From the NCBI GenBank assembly GCA_948468495.1, contig CAOKJI010000033.1, forward strand, positions 1-10,317: a stretch of DNA of 10,317 nt, in the 5' to 3' direction. The position numbers were made by a program, and so were the translations under genes. Below, piece after piece: positions 1 to 6,649 of this stretch. The DNA is from an uncultured Dorea sp. (GTDB lineage Bacteria > Bacillota_A > Clostridia > Lachnospirales > Lachnospiraceae). The notes under the pieces were generated by a model. That model was given only the letters and a program-made list of their open reading frames with translations, did no database searches and was not told where the DNA came from. How positions within the stretch are numbered: the first letter of the stretch is position 1; each line of letters starts with the position of its first letter.

Positions 1-945
1 TGCAAATGCAGTCTCGATTGCAAGCTTCCCAATTTCGTAAGCAGGCACACCGACAGTGGTCAGGGGAGGATCGATTAATGTGCTTACATAGATATTATCG
101 AAGCCTATGATTGCGATATCACTGGGGATTTTAATATTCAGTTCATGTATTGCCTTGACTGCGCCAATCGCAATCTCATCGTTACCGCAGAAGATTGCGC
201 TGACGGAAGGCGTCTGGTTTAACAGCTTTTTTGTGTTTTCATAACCGTTGCCGGCTTCAAAAGCGCCGTCATATATCCACTGAGGTTTTACCTCTAAATG
301 GTTATCTTCCATTGCCTGCATATAACCGAGCATACGCTGGCTGGATATGTCGAAGTCTTTCGGTCCTCCGATATAGGCTATTTTTTTATGTCCAAGCCTG
401 ATTAGATATTCGACGATATTATAGCTGGGCTGGCGGCTGTCATAGTAAATGGAGCGGACGCCGGGAATATGGTCCATATTCCTTTCAAGAGATATGACGG
501 GCGTTGAGTTTGCGGAAAACTCTTCCAGTAACTGCAGGCATTTCAGACCATCTTCATTATCTTCCATAGCATAGCTGGAAATCAGTATTGCGTCCGGCAT
601 GATAGATTTGAGCTGCAGTAAACATTTGTGCTCTATTTCTTGTTTATTACAGGTAGGGAACGCGCAGACAGAATAGTTTGTGTTAATCGCTACATCCTGA
701 ATCCCTTTCAGCATGGCAACATGGAATGGATGATGAAAAGAAGGAAGAACTACGCCGATAATATTGGTGGTGTTTGCGCGGAGTCCGCTGGCTATGGTAT
801 TTGGAATATAATTCAGCTCCGCGATTGCATCATTTACGCGTTTGACTAATTCTGGAGTAACATTTTTTTTCCCGGTTCTTACATTTGAAACTGTTGCGGG
901 AGAAACGCCGGCTTTTTTGGCGACGTCGAGTATATTTACTTTCAT
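1..945 (-). CDS. LacI-family transcriptional repressor (C-terminus cut by window edge)
   Basis: A DNA-binding, sugar-responsive repressor, read as 315 uninterrupted codons off the left edge; about 20-30 residues are probably missing compared with the usual 330-345. Seen: an N-terminal LacI helix-turn-helix (ILDVAKKAGVSPATVSNV, residues 5-22) and a hinge helix around NTIASGLR (49-56), followed by a type-1 periplasmic-binding-like effector domain. Probable effector contacts are R204 (SSQRMLGY), D256 (GNDEIAIGA) and D283 (GFDN). I chose the ATG at 945 because AGGA at 958-955 sits 9 nt upstream; the in-frame ATG at 951 would leave only 3 nt. The segment after the recognition helix (VRTGKKNVTPE) departs from the usual VLNG form. 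The gene is divergent from the kinase-transporter-GRE operon, and palindromes of the AAACGTTT type lie between them. I infer that it represses that operon and is relieved by a pathway sugar or sugar phosphate. Family is certain; ligand is unknown. Confidence 0.93.
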   Translation of the reverse strand, partial: MKVNILDVAKKAGVSPATVSNVRTGKKNVTPELVKRVNDAIAELNYIPNTIASGLRANTTNIIGVVLPSFHHPFHVAMLKGIQDVAINTNYSVCAFPTCNKQEIEHKCLLQLKSIMPDAILISSYAMEDNEDGLKCLQLLEEFSANSTPVISLERNMDHIPGVRSIYYDSRQPSYNIVEYLIRLGHKKIAYIGGPKDFDISSQRMLGYMQAMEDNHLEVKPQWIYDGAFEAGNGYENTKKLLNQTPSVSAIFCGNDEIAIGAVKAIHELNIKIPSDIAIIGFDNIYVSTLIDPPLTTVGVPAYEIGKLAIETAFA

Positions 946-973
946 AATCATTCATCCTATCTAGTTATAATTG

Positions 974-996
974 GTTTACTGTTCACTCCGTTCACT
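974..996. repeat. Three short direct heptamer repeats
   Basis: GTTTACT (974-980), GTTCACT (981-987) and GTTCACT (990-996) are near-identical direct repeats at 7- and 9-base intervals, just upstream of the repressor ribosome site. They may be a protein-binding array or may be chance in AT-rich DNA. Confidence 0.35.
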
Positions 997-1003
997 AACC
1001 TTC

Positions 1004-1042
1004 GCAAATCCATTATAAATTCGCTTCGCGAAAGGGATTTGC
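1004..1042. other. Stem-loop in the repressor leader
   Basis: GCAAATCC (1004-1011) and GGATTTGC (1035-1042) form a perfect 8-bp inverted repeat. Nested inside is a smaller hairpin, TTCGC / GCGAA (1020-1024 and 1028-1032). If the leftward promoter is right, the structure sits at the very 5' end of the repressor mRNA. No U-tract follows on either strand, so it is not an obvious intrinsic terminator. Its function is unknown. Confidence 0.45.
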
Positions 1043-1048
1043 TCATTG

Positions 1049-1076
1049 AATATAGTATAGAAGATTTTTACGCCAA
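1049..1076 (-). promoter_or_regulatory. Candidate leftward promoter for the repressor gene
   Basis: Read on the minus strand, TTGGCG (1076-1071) and TATATT (1054-1049) are separated by 16 bases and match the -35 and -10 consensus in four and five of six positions. A start near 1042 would give a leader of about 97 bases ahead of the repressor ATG. The upstream palindrome at 1172-1181 lies about 100 bp behind it, so autoregulation would have to act by looping or at a distance. Confidence 0.4.
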
Positions 1077-1171
1077 ATACAATAAGAAAATGCAGAAAAA
1101 AGAATATAGAAAATGGTATAAATTGATATAAAAATCAAAAAATTGCACAAAGATTTGTACTAATTGTATGA

Positions 1172-1181
1172 AAAACGTTTT
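1172..1181. promoter_or_regulatory. Second, auxiliary operator-like palindrome
   Basis: AAAACGTTTT is a perfect 10-bp palindrome identical to the core of the 1277-1290 operator. The two centres are 107 bp apart, close to ten helical turns, an arrangement compatible with repressor-mediated DNA looping. Its flanks do not extend the symmetry, so it is probably a weaker site. Confidence 0.5.
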
Positions 1182-1262
1182 ATTAATTATTAGCAATAAT
1201 ATACAAAATTTTTGAAAATAAAATGGTTAAAAATACCAATATACAAAAAAACAAACTTGTGA

Positions 1263-1275
1263 TATGATTAAAATT
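1263..1275 (+). promoter_or_regulatory. Candidate rightward operon promoter (-10 region)
   Basis: TATGAT at 1263-1268 matches the -10 consensus in five of six positions and would place the start near 1275, directly against the operator. No convincing -35 hexamer is seen 16-18 bases upstream (the best is around 1240-1246, poor). A poor -35 box in an AT-rich setting is compatible with a regulated promoter. The call rests mainly on position relative to the operator and the kinase ribosome site. Confidence 0.45.
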
Positions 1276-1276
1276 A

Positions 1277-1290
1277 GTAAAACGTTTTAC
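1277..1290. promoter_or_regulatory. Main LacI-type operator, perfect 14-bp palindrome
   Basis: GTAAAACGTTTTAC is a perfect inverted repeat centred on CG, the form bound by LacI/CcpA-type dimers. It begins 8 bases after the candidate -10 box TATGAT, so it would overlap the transcription start and block initiation. It resembles a CcpA cre site (TGTAAACGTTTACA) but is stretched by one base pair on each side, which favours the local repressor over CcpA. The identity of the bound protein is inferred. Confidence 0.75.
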
Positions 1291-1322
1291 AAGTATGGAA
1301 AATAACAACAAGGAGGAGAAGA

Positions 1323-2873
1323 ATGAATTGTTGGCTTGGCATTGATGCAGGTACAAGCGGGATAAAGGCGGTTGTTATTGATGAAGGCGGCAGAATTTTG
1401 GGCAGGGGATATGAAGAGTTAGACGTACTGTCGCCGCTTCCGGGATATGCAGAACAAAATCCGGCTGACTGGTGGAATGCTTGTAATAAAGCGGTTAAGC
1501 GTGCTGTTTCTGCAGATAAAATAGGGAAAGAAATTCAGGGGATTGGTTTTTCAGGTCAGATGCAGGGAACGGTTTTCCTGGACAAAGATAAGGAACCAAT
1601 CCGGAATTGCCTTATCTGGCTGGATCAGCGTTCAGGACAGCAGGTAGATTACATTGAAGCCCGGATTGCCGAATCGGGAGATGAGATTGTAAATATTACC
1701 GGAAATCACTGCCTGAATAGTTTCTGGGCGCCTAAGATTTTGTGGCTGAAAGAAAATGAACCTGAAAATTATGAAAAAATCGATAAGGTTGTATTTACCA
1801 AAGACTATCTTTCCTATTGCATGACCGGAGAAATCGCAACGGAAGTCAGCGACGCGTCTTTAACATTTTTGATGGATGTTCCGAAACGCAAATGGTCAGA
1901 CAGAATGTTCGGGCTGACAGGGATTCCCAAATCCATGGCGCCGGAACGATTACTGGAATCCTGTGATATCGTAGGAGGACTATTAAAGAGCGTTGCCGAT
2001 GAATGGGGAATGAATCCTGGAATACCGGTTGTCGCGGGCGGCGGAGACCAGACGGCAAATGGTATTGGCACAGGAATTATTGAAGACGGAATTATGGGGT
2101 GTTCGATTGGAACCTCGGCCGTAGTGTTCGGATGCTGTAAGAATCCATTTATAGACCGTAAAAAGAGGGCGATTTTTAGCATGTGCCACTCGGTGCCGAA
2201 TATGTGGTCGTATTTGGGCATGTCATTGACAGCAGGGGCTTCTCTGAAATGGGTGAGAGATATCCTGTTTGCACACAAGAAAGAGGAATGCCGCCGAAAC
2301 GGCGTTGATATCTATGACTATATCAGTGCAATCGCTTCAAAAGCACAGCCGGGCTGTGAAGGCGTGGTGTTTTTGCCCTGGTTTAACGGAGATTCTACGC
2401 CAAATAATGATGCGAATGCAAGAGCGGGATATTTTGGAATGTCACTGCGAAGCGGAATGCCGGAGTTGTGCCGGAGCGTGATGGAAGGCGTTACATATTC
2501 TCTTAGGGAGACAGTAGAAATCTGCAGGGAATCAGGCAATGAGGTTACAGAGGTCAGGGCGTCCGGCGGAGGAGCAAAGAGCCCGCTCTGGAGACAGATT
2601 CAGGCAGATATCTATAATGCAAATGTAATTAGTATGAATATTGATGAAGGACCGGCTGCCGGAGCTGCCATAATGGCCGGCGTGGGCTCAGGATTTTTTA
2701 AGGATGTGAAGGAAGGATGTCAGTCTATTCTTAAAATCGGTGAAGTGACAGTTCCGAATCCGGAGAACGTGAAAATTTATAATGAATATTTCCAAACGTA
2801 TCATCGGCTGTATGGTGATTTGAAAGAATCTTTTGCCCAGCAGGCTGAGCTTGTGAAACAGAATATGGTTTAG
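1323..2873 (+). CDS. FGGY-family carbohydrate kinase (xylulokinase-like)
   Basis: A cytoplasmic ATP-dependent sugar or polyol kinase of 516 residues, the usual FGGY length (about 490-520). Seen: N-terminal phosphate loop GIDAGTSGIKA (6-16), the xylulokinase-like GYAEQNPADWW (41-51), the sugar-side motif SGQMQG (78-83), the catalytic-base region AGGGDQTANGIGTG (238-251, D242 the likely base), GTSAVV (263-268) in the second domain, and RASGGGAKSPLW (412-423) for nucleotide binding. AGGAGG at 1311-1316, 6 nt from the ATG, fixes the start. It is the first gene of the operon and lies just downstream of the operator. Xylulokinases normally have GQMHG; the His is Gln here, so xylulose should not be assumed. 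The natural substrate may be another ketose, polyol or a GRE product. Class is very sure; substrate is open. Confidence 0.92.
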   Translation: MNCWLGIDAGTSGIKAVVIDEGGRILGRGYEELDVLSPLPGYAEQNPADWWNACNKAVKRAVSADKIGKEIQGIGFSGQMQGTVFLDKDKEPIRNCLIWLDQRSGQQVDYIEARIAESGDEIVNITGNHCLNSFWAPKILWLKENEPENYEKIDKVVFTKDYLSYCMTGEIATEVSDASLTFLMDVPKRKWSDRMFGLTGIPKSMAPERLLESCDIVGGLLKSVADEWGMNPGIPVVAGGGDQTANGIGTGIIEDGIMGCSIGTSAVVFGCCKNPFIDRKKRAIFSMCHSVPNMWSYLGMSLTAGASLKWVRDILFAHKKEECRRNGVDIYDYISAIASKAQPGCEGVVFLPWFNGDSTPNNDANARAGYFGMSLRSGMPELCRSVMEGVTYSLRETVEICRESGNEVTEVRASGGGAKSPLWRQIQADIYNANVISMNIDEGPAAGAAIMAGVGSGFFKDVKEGCQSILKIGEVTVPNPENVKIYNEYFQTYHRLYGDLKESFAQQAELVKQNMV

Positions 2874-2942
2874 CATTTTGGGGCAGATTGATTAACAGGA
2901 AGAAGTATTTTCATTATGACAAGAGAAAAGAGAGGATAAAAC

Positions 2943-4025
2943 ATGAAAAAGAGATTAGCAAGGATATTAGTTTTGACAATAGCGGCTGCAGCGATAACAG
3001 CATGCGGACAGAACAGTGAGAGCGGAGCGGGGGCAGGCTCGCAGGCAAATACAGAAACAAATGCGGACGAGGACAGCGCAGAGCCAGAAGAGCCGGCAGA
3101 ACCGGAGGAAGTGATTCTGGCAGCAAAATATAAAGACGACGGTACCGATGTTTCTTCGCTGGATGGCGTCAAAATAGGATATGCGCAGCGCAACACCAAT
3201 GGTGCATGGCTGATAGCGCAGACGGAAAATCTGGAAACAGTTTCCGATGAACTGGGCGTTAACTTTGTGATGACTGATGCAGACGATGATCAGGCCAAAC
3301 AGATATCAGATGTAGAAGATTTATGCTCGCAGGGAATCGACGTTCTGGTTTATCCTGCAATCGAATATGAAGCAGGCGCCTCAGCTTTGAATATAGCAAA
3401 AAATGCAGGGGTTCCGGTTTTCCTGCTTGGCAACGATGTTAAGAAATCAGACGAACAATATGTTACTTCTATTTTATTTGATTATACGGTGGACGGCAAT
3501 GTTGTAGGACAATGGCTGGCGGATAATTACAGCGGTGAAGAATTAAATATTGTTGAGATTTCAGGTATTGAGGGCTCGGACCCGGCGGTAGGCAGAGCAG
3601 ATGGATTCAGGAATGCAATTGCAGATGAAAGTGGATTTGAGATTATTGCATCCCAGACTGGCGATTTTTTGATGGATCAGGCACAGGATGTAATGGCAAA
3701 CCTTCTTCAGTCTTATGGAGATGATATTGATGTCGTATTCTGTCATACAGACGAGATGTCAATTGGAGCGGTCTCCGCGATTGAGGCGGCCGGATATAAG
3801 CCGGGAAAGGATATTATGGTTCTGGGTATCGACGGTCAGAAAGCGGCGGTAGATTTGATTCGGGATGGAAAAATCAATGCAGTCTCTACCTGCGATACAC
3901 AGGATGGAGAATATCTGTATAACTATATTGCGAAATATTTGAATGGAGAGACGCTGGATAAGAAGTATACCATTCCTTCTTATGTTATTGACAGTGAAAA
4001 TTGTGATGAAGAAACAGGTTTCTAA
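2943..4025 (+). CDS. Sugar ABC transporter substrate-binding lipoprotein (RbsB-like)
   Basis: The extracellular sugar receptor of the CUT2-type transporter encoded just downstream, 360 residues. Seen: a lipoprotein signal with a basic start (MKKR), a hydrophobic stretch (8-20) and lipobox ITAC with lipidated Cys21. A low-complexity acidic linker follows (about 22-56, rich in Glu, Pro and Ala). Then comes a type-1 periplasmic-binding fold: KIGYAQRNTNGAWL (77-90), ADDDQAKQISDVEDL (113-127), VGRADGF (216-222, R218 a likely ligand contact), HTDEMSIGA (268-276, D270) and LGIDGQKAAV (294-303). GAGG at 2932-2935 lies about 7 nt from the ATG. The gap to the kinase is 69 bases with no terminator. A GC-rich hairpin follows the stop and may raise its expression relative to the membrane components. 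The ligand cannot be read from sequence; a monosaccharide, polyol or anhydro-sugar fits the context. Confidence 0.94.
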   Translation: MKKRLARILVLTIAAAAITACGQNSESGAGAGSQANTETNADEDSAEPEEPAEPEEVILAAKYKDDGTDVSSLDGVKIGYAQRNTNGAWLIAQTENLETVSDELGVNFVMTDADDDQAKQISDVEDLCSQGIDVLVYPAIEYEAGASALNIAKNAGVPVFLLGNDVKKSDEQYVTSILFDYTVDGNVVGQWLADNYSGEELNIVEISGIEGSDPAVGRADGFRNAIADESGFEIIASQTGDFLMDQAQDVMANLLQSYGDDIDVVFCHTDEMSIGAVSAIEAAGYKPGKDIMVLGIDGQKAAVDLIRDGKINAVSTCDTQDGEYLYNYIAKYLNGETLDKKYTIPSYVIDSENCDEETGF

Positions 4026-4040
4026 ATCAGAATGAGACAA

Positions 4041-4064
4041 CCGGGAGGGAGTCTTCCCTCCCGG
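4041..4064 (+). other. GC-rich intercistronic hairpin after the binding-protein gene
   Basis: CCGGGAGGGA (4041-4050) and TCCCTCCCGG (4055-4064) form a perfect 10-bp stem with a GTCT loop. The next bases (CATTGAGAGG) hold no U-tract and lead straight into the ribosome site of the ATPase gene. It is therefore better read as an mRNA-stabilising or partial-attenuation element than a full terminator. This is a known pattern in binding-protein operons, where the receptor is needed in excess. Confidence 0.7.
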
Positions 4065-4082
4065 CATTGAGAGGAAAATCAT

Positions 4083-5597
4083 ATGGCTAAGGATAATCAG
4101 GTATTACTGGATATGCAGGGCATTCAAAAATCTTTCATAGGGGTGAATGCGCTGAAGGGCGTACAGCTTAAAGTAAACAAAGGCGAAGTTCATGCGCTGG
4201 AAGGTGAAAATGGAGCCGGCAAATCTGTTTTGATTAAAATCCTGACGGGAATCTATCAGCGCGATGGAGGCAGAATTATCTTTGATAACAGAGAAGTAGA
4301 CTTTCAGACTCCGGCAGACGCGCAGAACGCAGGAATACAGACCATTTATCAGGAATTAAATGTGGCTCCTCTGCTCAGCGTTACAGAAAATCTCTTCATG
4401 GATAAAAAGCTGAAAAAATTCGGCCTGCTGGATTGGAAGAGGATGAACCAGGAAGCAGAAGAGATATTGAAGACATTTGAAATGGATATAGATGTTACAC
4501 AGCCGATTGGCTCTTTTAGTGTGGCGATACAGCAGATGATTATGATTGCAAAATGTGTGGCTGCAAATGCGAAATTGATTATTATGGACGAGGTTACATC
4601 TTCTCTGGCCGACCGGGAAGTCGGACTATTGTTTCATATTATTGAGCAGTTAAAAAGCCAGGGTATTTCTATCATTTTTGTGACCCACAGGATGGATGAA
4701 ATCTATGCGGTCTGCGACAGGGTTACCGTGCTGAAGGACGGCGATTTTATAGGCGCTTATGCTCTGGAAGAACTGCCGCGGTTTGAGCTGATATCTAAAA
4801 TGGTGGGCAGACCGGCCACAGAAATTGAAAGCTATAAGAAAAAGTATAATGAATCAATTGATGAGAATGAGCTTGTATGTAGTCTGGAGAATGTCTCGGA
4901 TGGGAAGCGGTTAAGACAGGTCAGTATGGTTCTGCGGAAGGGTGAAGTGCTGGGAATCGCAGGCTTGTTAGGCTCCGGAAGAACAGAGACGGCGAATATC
5001 GTGTGCGGCGTCTCGAAGGTGAAAAAGGGAGAATTGAAGGTACACAGTAAGACAGTTTCTTATCATAATATCCGGCAGGCAATGAAAAACAAAACAGTAA
5101 TCTGTCCGGAAGAAAGAAAGCGGGACGCAATATTCCCCAATATGAGTATTGAAGAAAATATAACGATATCCGCCTTAGATAAGATAAGTCGTTTCGGGAT
5201 TATTGACAGGAAGCGCCAGGCGCAGGTCGCAGATGAAATGATCAGAAAATTAAAGATAAAGACGCCGAATAAAGAGCAGAAGATTAAGTTCTTAAGCGGC
5301 GGGAATCAGCAGAAATGTATTGTTGCAAGAGCTCTTTTTAGTGAGCCGGACATTGTGATTATGGATGAACCGACCAGAGGAATTGACGTGGGGGCAAAAT
5401 TAGAGATTGAAACGCTGATACAGGATATTGCACTGGAGGGAAAGTCGGTTATCATGATTTCTTCAATTCTTGAAGAACTGGAACGGGACTGTGACAGAAT
5501 TACGGTAATCAGAGATGGAGTTGTAGTAGATGAGATTGAATATGCCGACATTTCTCAGGATGCCATTATTTATTCGATGTCTGAAGCGGAAGCATAA
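4083..5597 (+). CDS. Sugar ABC transporter ATP-binding protein, two NBDs (RbsA/MglA-like)
   Basis: The cytoplasmic energising subunit of a CUT2 importer, 504 residues with two fused nucleotide-binding domains. NBD1: Walker A GENGAGKSV (41-49), Q-loop region IYQEL (88-92), degenerate signature SFSVAIQQM (144-152), Walker B LIIMDE (165-170) and H-loop His202 (VTHRMDEI). NBD2: degenerate Walker A LGSGRTE (296-302, Arg where Lys is expected), clean signature LSGGNQQK (404-411), Walker B IVIMDEPTRGID (425-436), and Ser-Ser in place of the switch His (MISSILEEL). The degenerate NBD2 is normal for RbsA/MglA. In NBD1, V49 replaces the usual Thr and DEV replaces DEP after Walker B (V171). AGAGGA at 4070-4075 lies 7 nt before the ATG. 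The gene ends 17 nt before the preferred permease start, so translation is probably closely linked. Family is certain; sugar is unknown. Confidence 0.95.
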   Translation: MAKDNQVLLDMQGIQKSFIGVNALKGVQLKVNKGEVHALEGENGAGKSVLIKILTGIYQRDGGRIIFDNREVDFQTPADAQNAGIQTIYQELNVAPLLSVTENLFMDKKLKKFGLLDWKRMNQEAEEILKTFEMDIDVTQPIGSFSVAIQQMIMIAKCVAANAKLIIMDEVTSSLADREVGLLFHIIEQLKSQGISIIFVTHRMDEIYAVCDRVTVLKDGDFIGAYALEELPRFELISKMVGRPATEIESYKKKYNESIDENELVCSLENVSDGKRLRQVSMVLRKGEVLGIAGLLGSGRTETANIVCGVSKVKKGELKVHSKTVSYHNIRQAMKNKTVICPEERKRDAIFPNMSIEENITISALDKISRFGIIDRKRQAQVADEMIRKLKIKTPNKEQKIKFLSGGNQQKCIVARALFSEPDIVIMDEPTRGIDVGAKLEIETLIQDIALEGKSVIMISSILEELERDCDRITVIRDGVVVDEIEYADISQDAIIYSMSEAEA

Positions 5598-5614
5598 CAG
5601 GGAAGGTGGCGGAT

Positions 5615-6643
5615 ATGGGGAATAAAGCTGAAAGAATGGAACAGGACGCGAACAGCATAGCAAAGAGAATGCTGAAGAGAAATGAAATGATACAAAGATA
5701 CGGAGCAGTGGGGGTATTGATACTGCTGCTCTTGTTCAATACTATTTTTACCCGCAACTTTATCAGTGTGAATACAGTCTGGAATCTGGTTACCCAGACT
5801 ACGGTGGTATGTATGCTGGCTATGGGGATGACGTTTGTTATTGGTACCGGAGGAATTGATATTTCAGTGGGCTCCGCAATGGCTTTTGTGGCGACAGTGA
5901 CGGGTATATTGATGACGGAGACGGGAATTGGCGCTGTGCCCTCTATTATAGCCGGCCTGTTTACCGGTCTTTTGATTGGATTGCTGACTGGTTCAATTGT
6001 AGCATACTTCAGAGTTCAGCCAATGGTATTAACGCTTGCGCTTATGATTGCGCTCAGAAGTTTTGCCCGTCTGATGAGCAATGCCAAGACGATTCAGTTG
6101 AGGGAGTATGAAGGCTATACGGCGTTGGGAATCGGGAAACTAGGAAATATAGTTCCTGTTCAGGTTTTATATATGATTTCCATGGCGGTGATTTTTATTT
6201 TCGTTGCGAGTAAAACTACATTTGGGAAACGGGTAGAAGCGGTCGGAAATAACCGGAGCGCAGCCTACATGGCTGGAATAAATGAAAAAAGCATAACGAT
6301 GACCGCGTATGGCCTCTTAGGATTTATGACGGCTCTGGCAGGAATTATAACCTGTGCGAGAACCATGAACTGCAATCCCAGCTCAGTAGGAGATGGCATG
6401 GAGATGAGTGCAATTGCCGCCGTTGTAATCGGAGGAACTGCCATGGAGGGCGGAAAGCCGAGAATTGCAGGAGCTATTGTAGGAAGCTTTATCATCCAGC
6501 TCATTGGAATTACTGTGAATATGAATAATATTGGCACAGAGTGGACGAAGATGATAAGGGCGGTGATTATTATGCTTGCTGTTTATCTCCAGGCAGAGAA
6601 GACAGTGAGGATGAAAAAAGTAAAGACTGTTAAGGAGGTGTGA
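5615..6643 (+). CDS. Sugar ABC transporter permease 1 (RbsC-like, BPD_transp_2)
   Basis: An integral membrane subunit of the sugar importer, 342 residues from the ATG at 5615. I prefer this start because GGAAGGTGG (5601-5609) lies 5 nt upstream; a GTG at 5606 would add three residues but overlaps that ribosome site. Seen: a basic cytoplasmic N-terminus (about 1-29), roughly eight to ten hydrophobic segments, the family motif GGIDISVGS (79-87), the cytoplasmic coupling loop EAVGNNRSAAYMAGI (208-222) that should contact the ATPase, and VIGGTAMEGGK (271-281) near the C-terminal helices. The tail (328-342) is Lys-rich and cytoplasmic. It is followed after three bases by a second, different permease, so the channel is likely a heterodimer, unlike the RbsC homodimer of E. 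coli ribose uptake. Confidence 0.93.
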   Translation: MGNKAERMEQDANSIAKRMLKRNEMIQRYGAVGVLILLLLFNTIFTRNFISVNTVWNLVTQTTVVCMLAMGMTFVIGTGGIDISVGSAMAFVATVTGILMTETGIGAVPSIIAGLFTGLLIGLLTGSIVAYFRVQPMVLTLALMIALRSFARLMSNAKTIQLREYEGYTALGIGKLGNIVPVQVLYMISMAVIFIFVASKTTFGKRVEAVGNNRSAAYMAGINEKSITMTAYGLLGFMTALAGIITCARTMNCNPSSVGDGMEMSAIAAVVIGGTAMEGGKPRIAGAIVGSFIIQLIGITVNMNNIGTEWTKMIRAVIIMLAVYLQAEKTVRMKKVKTVKEV

Positions 6644-6649
6644 TATTTG
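6632..6649 (+). promoter_or_regulatory. Ribosome site that fixes a TTG start for permease 2
   Basis: AAGGAGG (6632-6638) lies inside the last codons of permease 1 and 8 nt before the TTG at 6647. No ATG is suitably placed, and the TTG reads directly into MKRNQ with a typical basic N-terminus. The stop of permease 1 (6641-6643) lies between the ribosome site and the start, which suggests translational coupling. Confidence 0.8.

Larger units (their letters stand above)
946..1322. promoter_or_regulatory. Divergent AT-rich control region between repressor and operon
   Basis: This 377-base stretch contains no supportable gene. It holds, from left to right: a ribosome site for the repressor (958-955 on the minus strand), three heptamer-like repeats (974-996), a stem-loop (1004-1042), a candidate leftward promoter (1076-1049), an operator-like palindrome (1172-1181), a candidate -10 box for the rightward operon (1263-1268), a 14-bp operator palindrome (1277-1290) and the ribosome site AGGAGG (1311-1316). 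The part from about 1050 to 1310 is very AT-rich, as expected for a regulated promoter region in a low-GC Firmicute. Confidence 0.8.

Noticed and set aside
628..849. Plus-strand 73-codon open frame
   Set aside because: It lies entirely antisense to the LacI-family gene, whose reading frame is clear and conserved; there is no ribosome site or recognisable product.
1277..1290. Operator as a CcpA cre site for catabolite repression
   Set aside because: The spacing is one base pair wider on each side than the cre consensus, so the local LacI protein is the simpler partner; CcpA binding is not excluded.
1814..2278. Minus-strand 154-codon open frame
   Set aside because: It is antisense within the FGGY kinase; its composition is what a shadow frame of a coding gene gives, with no ribosome site.
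2916..2939. Seven-codon ATG...TAA frame ahead of the binding-protein gene
   Set aside because: The nearest purine-rich stretch is too far upstream for good spacing; most likely chance.
2870..3199. Minus-strand 109-codon open frame, Ser/Ala-rich
   Set aside because: It is a shadow of the binding-protein signal peptide and low-complexity acidic linker.
4041..4064. Intrinsic terminator ending the transcript after the binding-protein gene
   Set aside because: No U-tract follows and the transporter genes continue in the same direction with a ribosome site directly after; at most partial termination.
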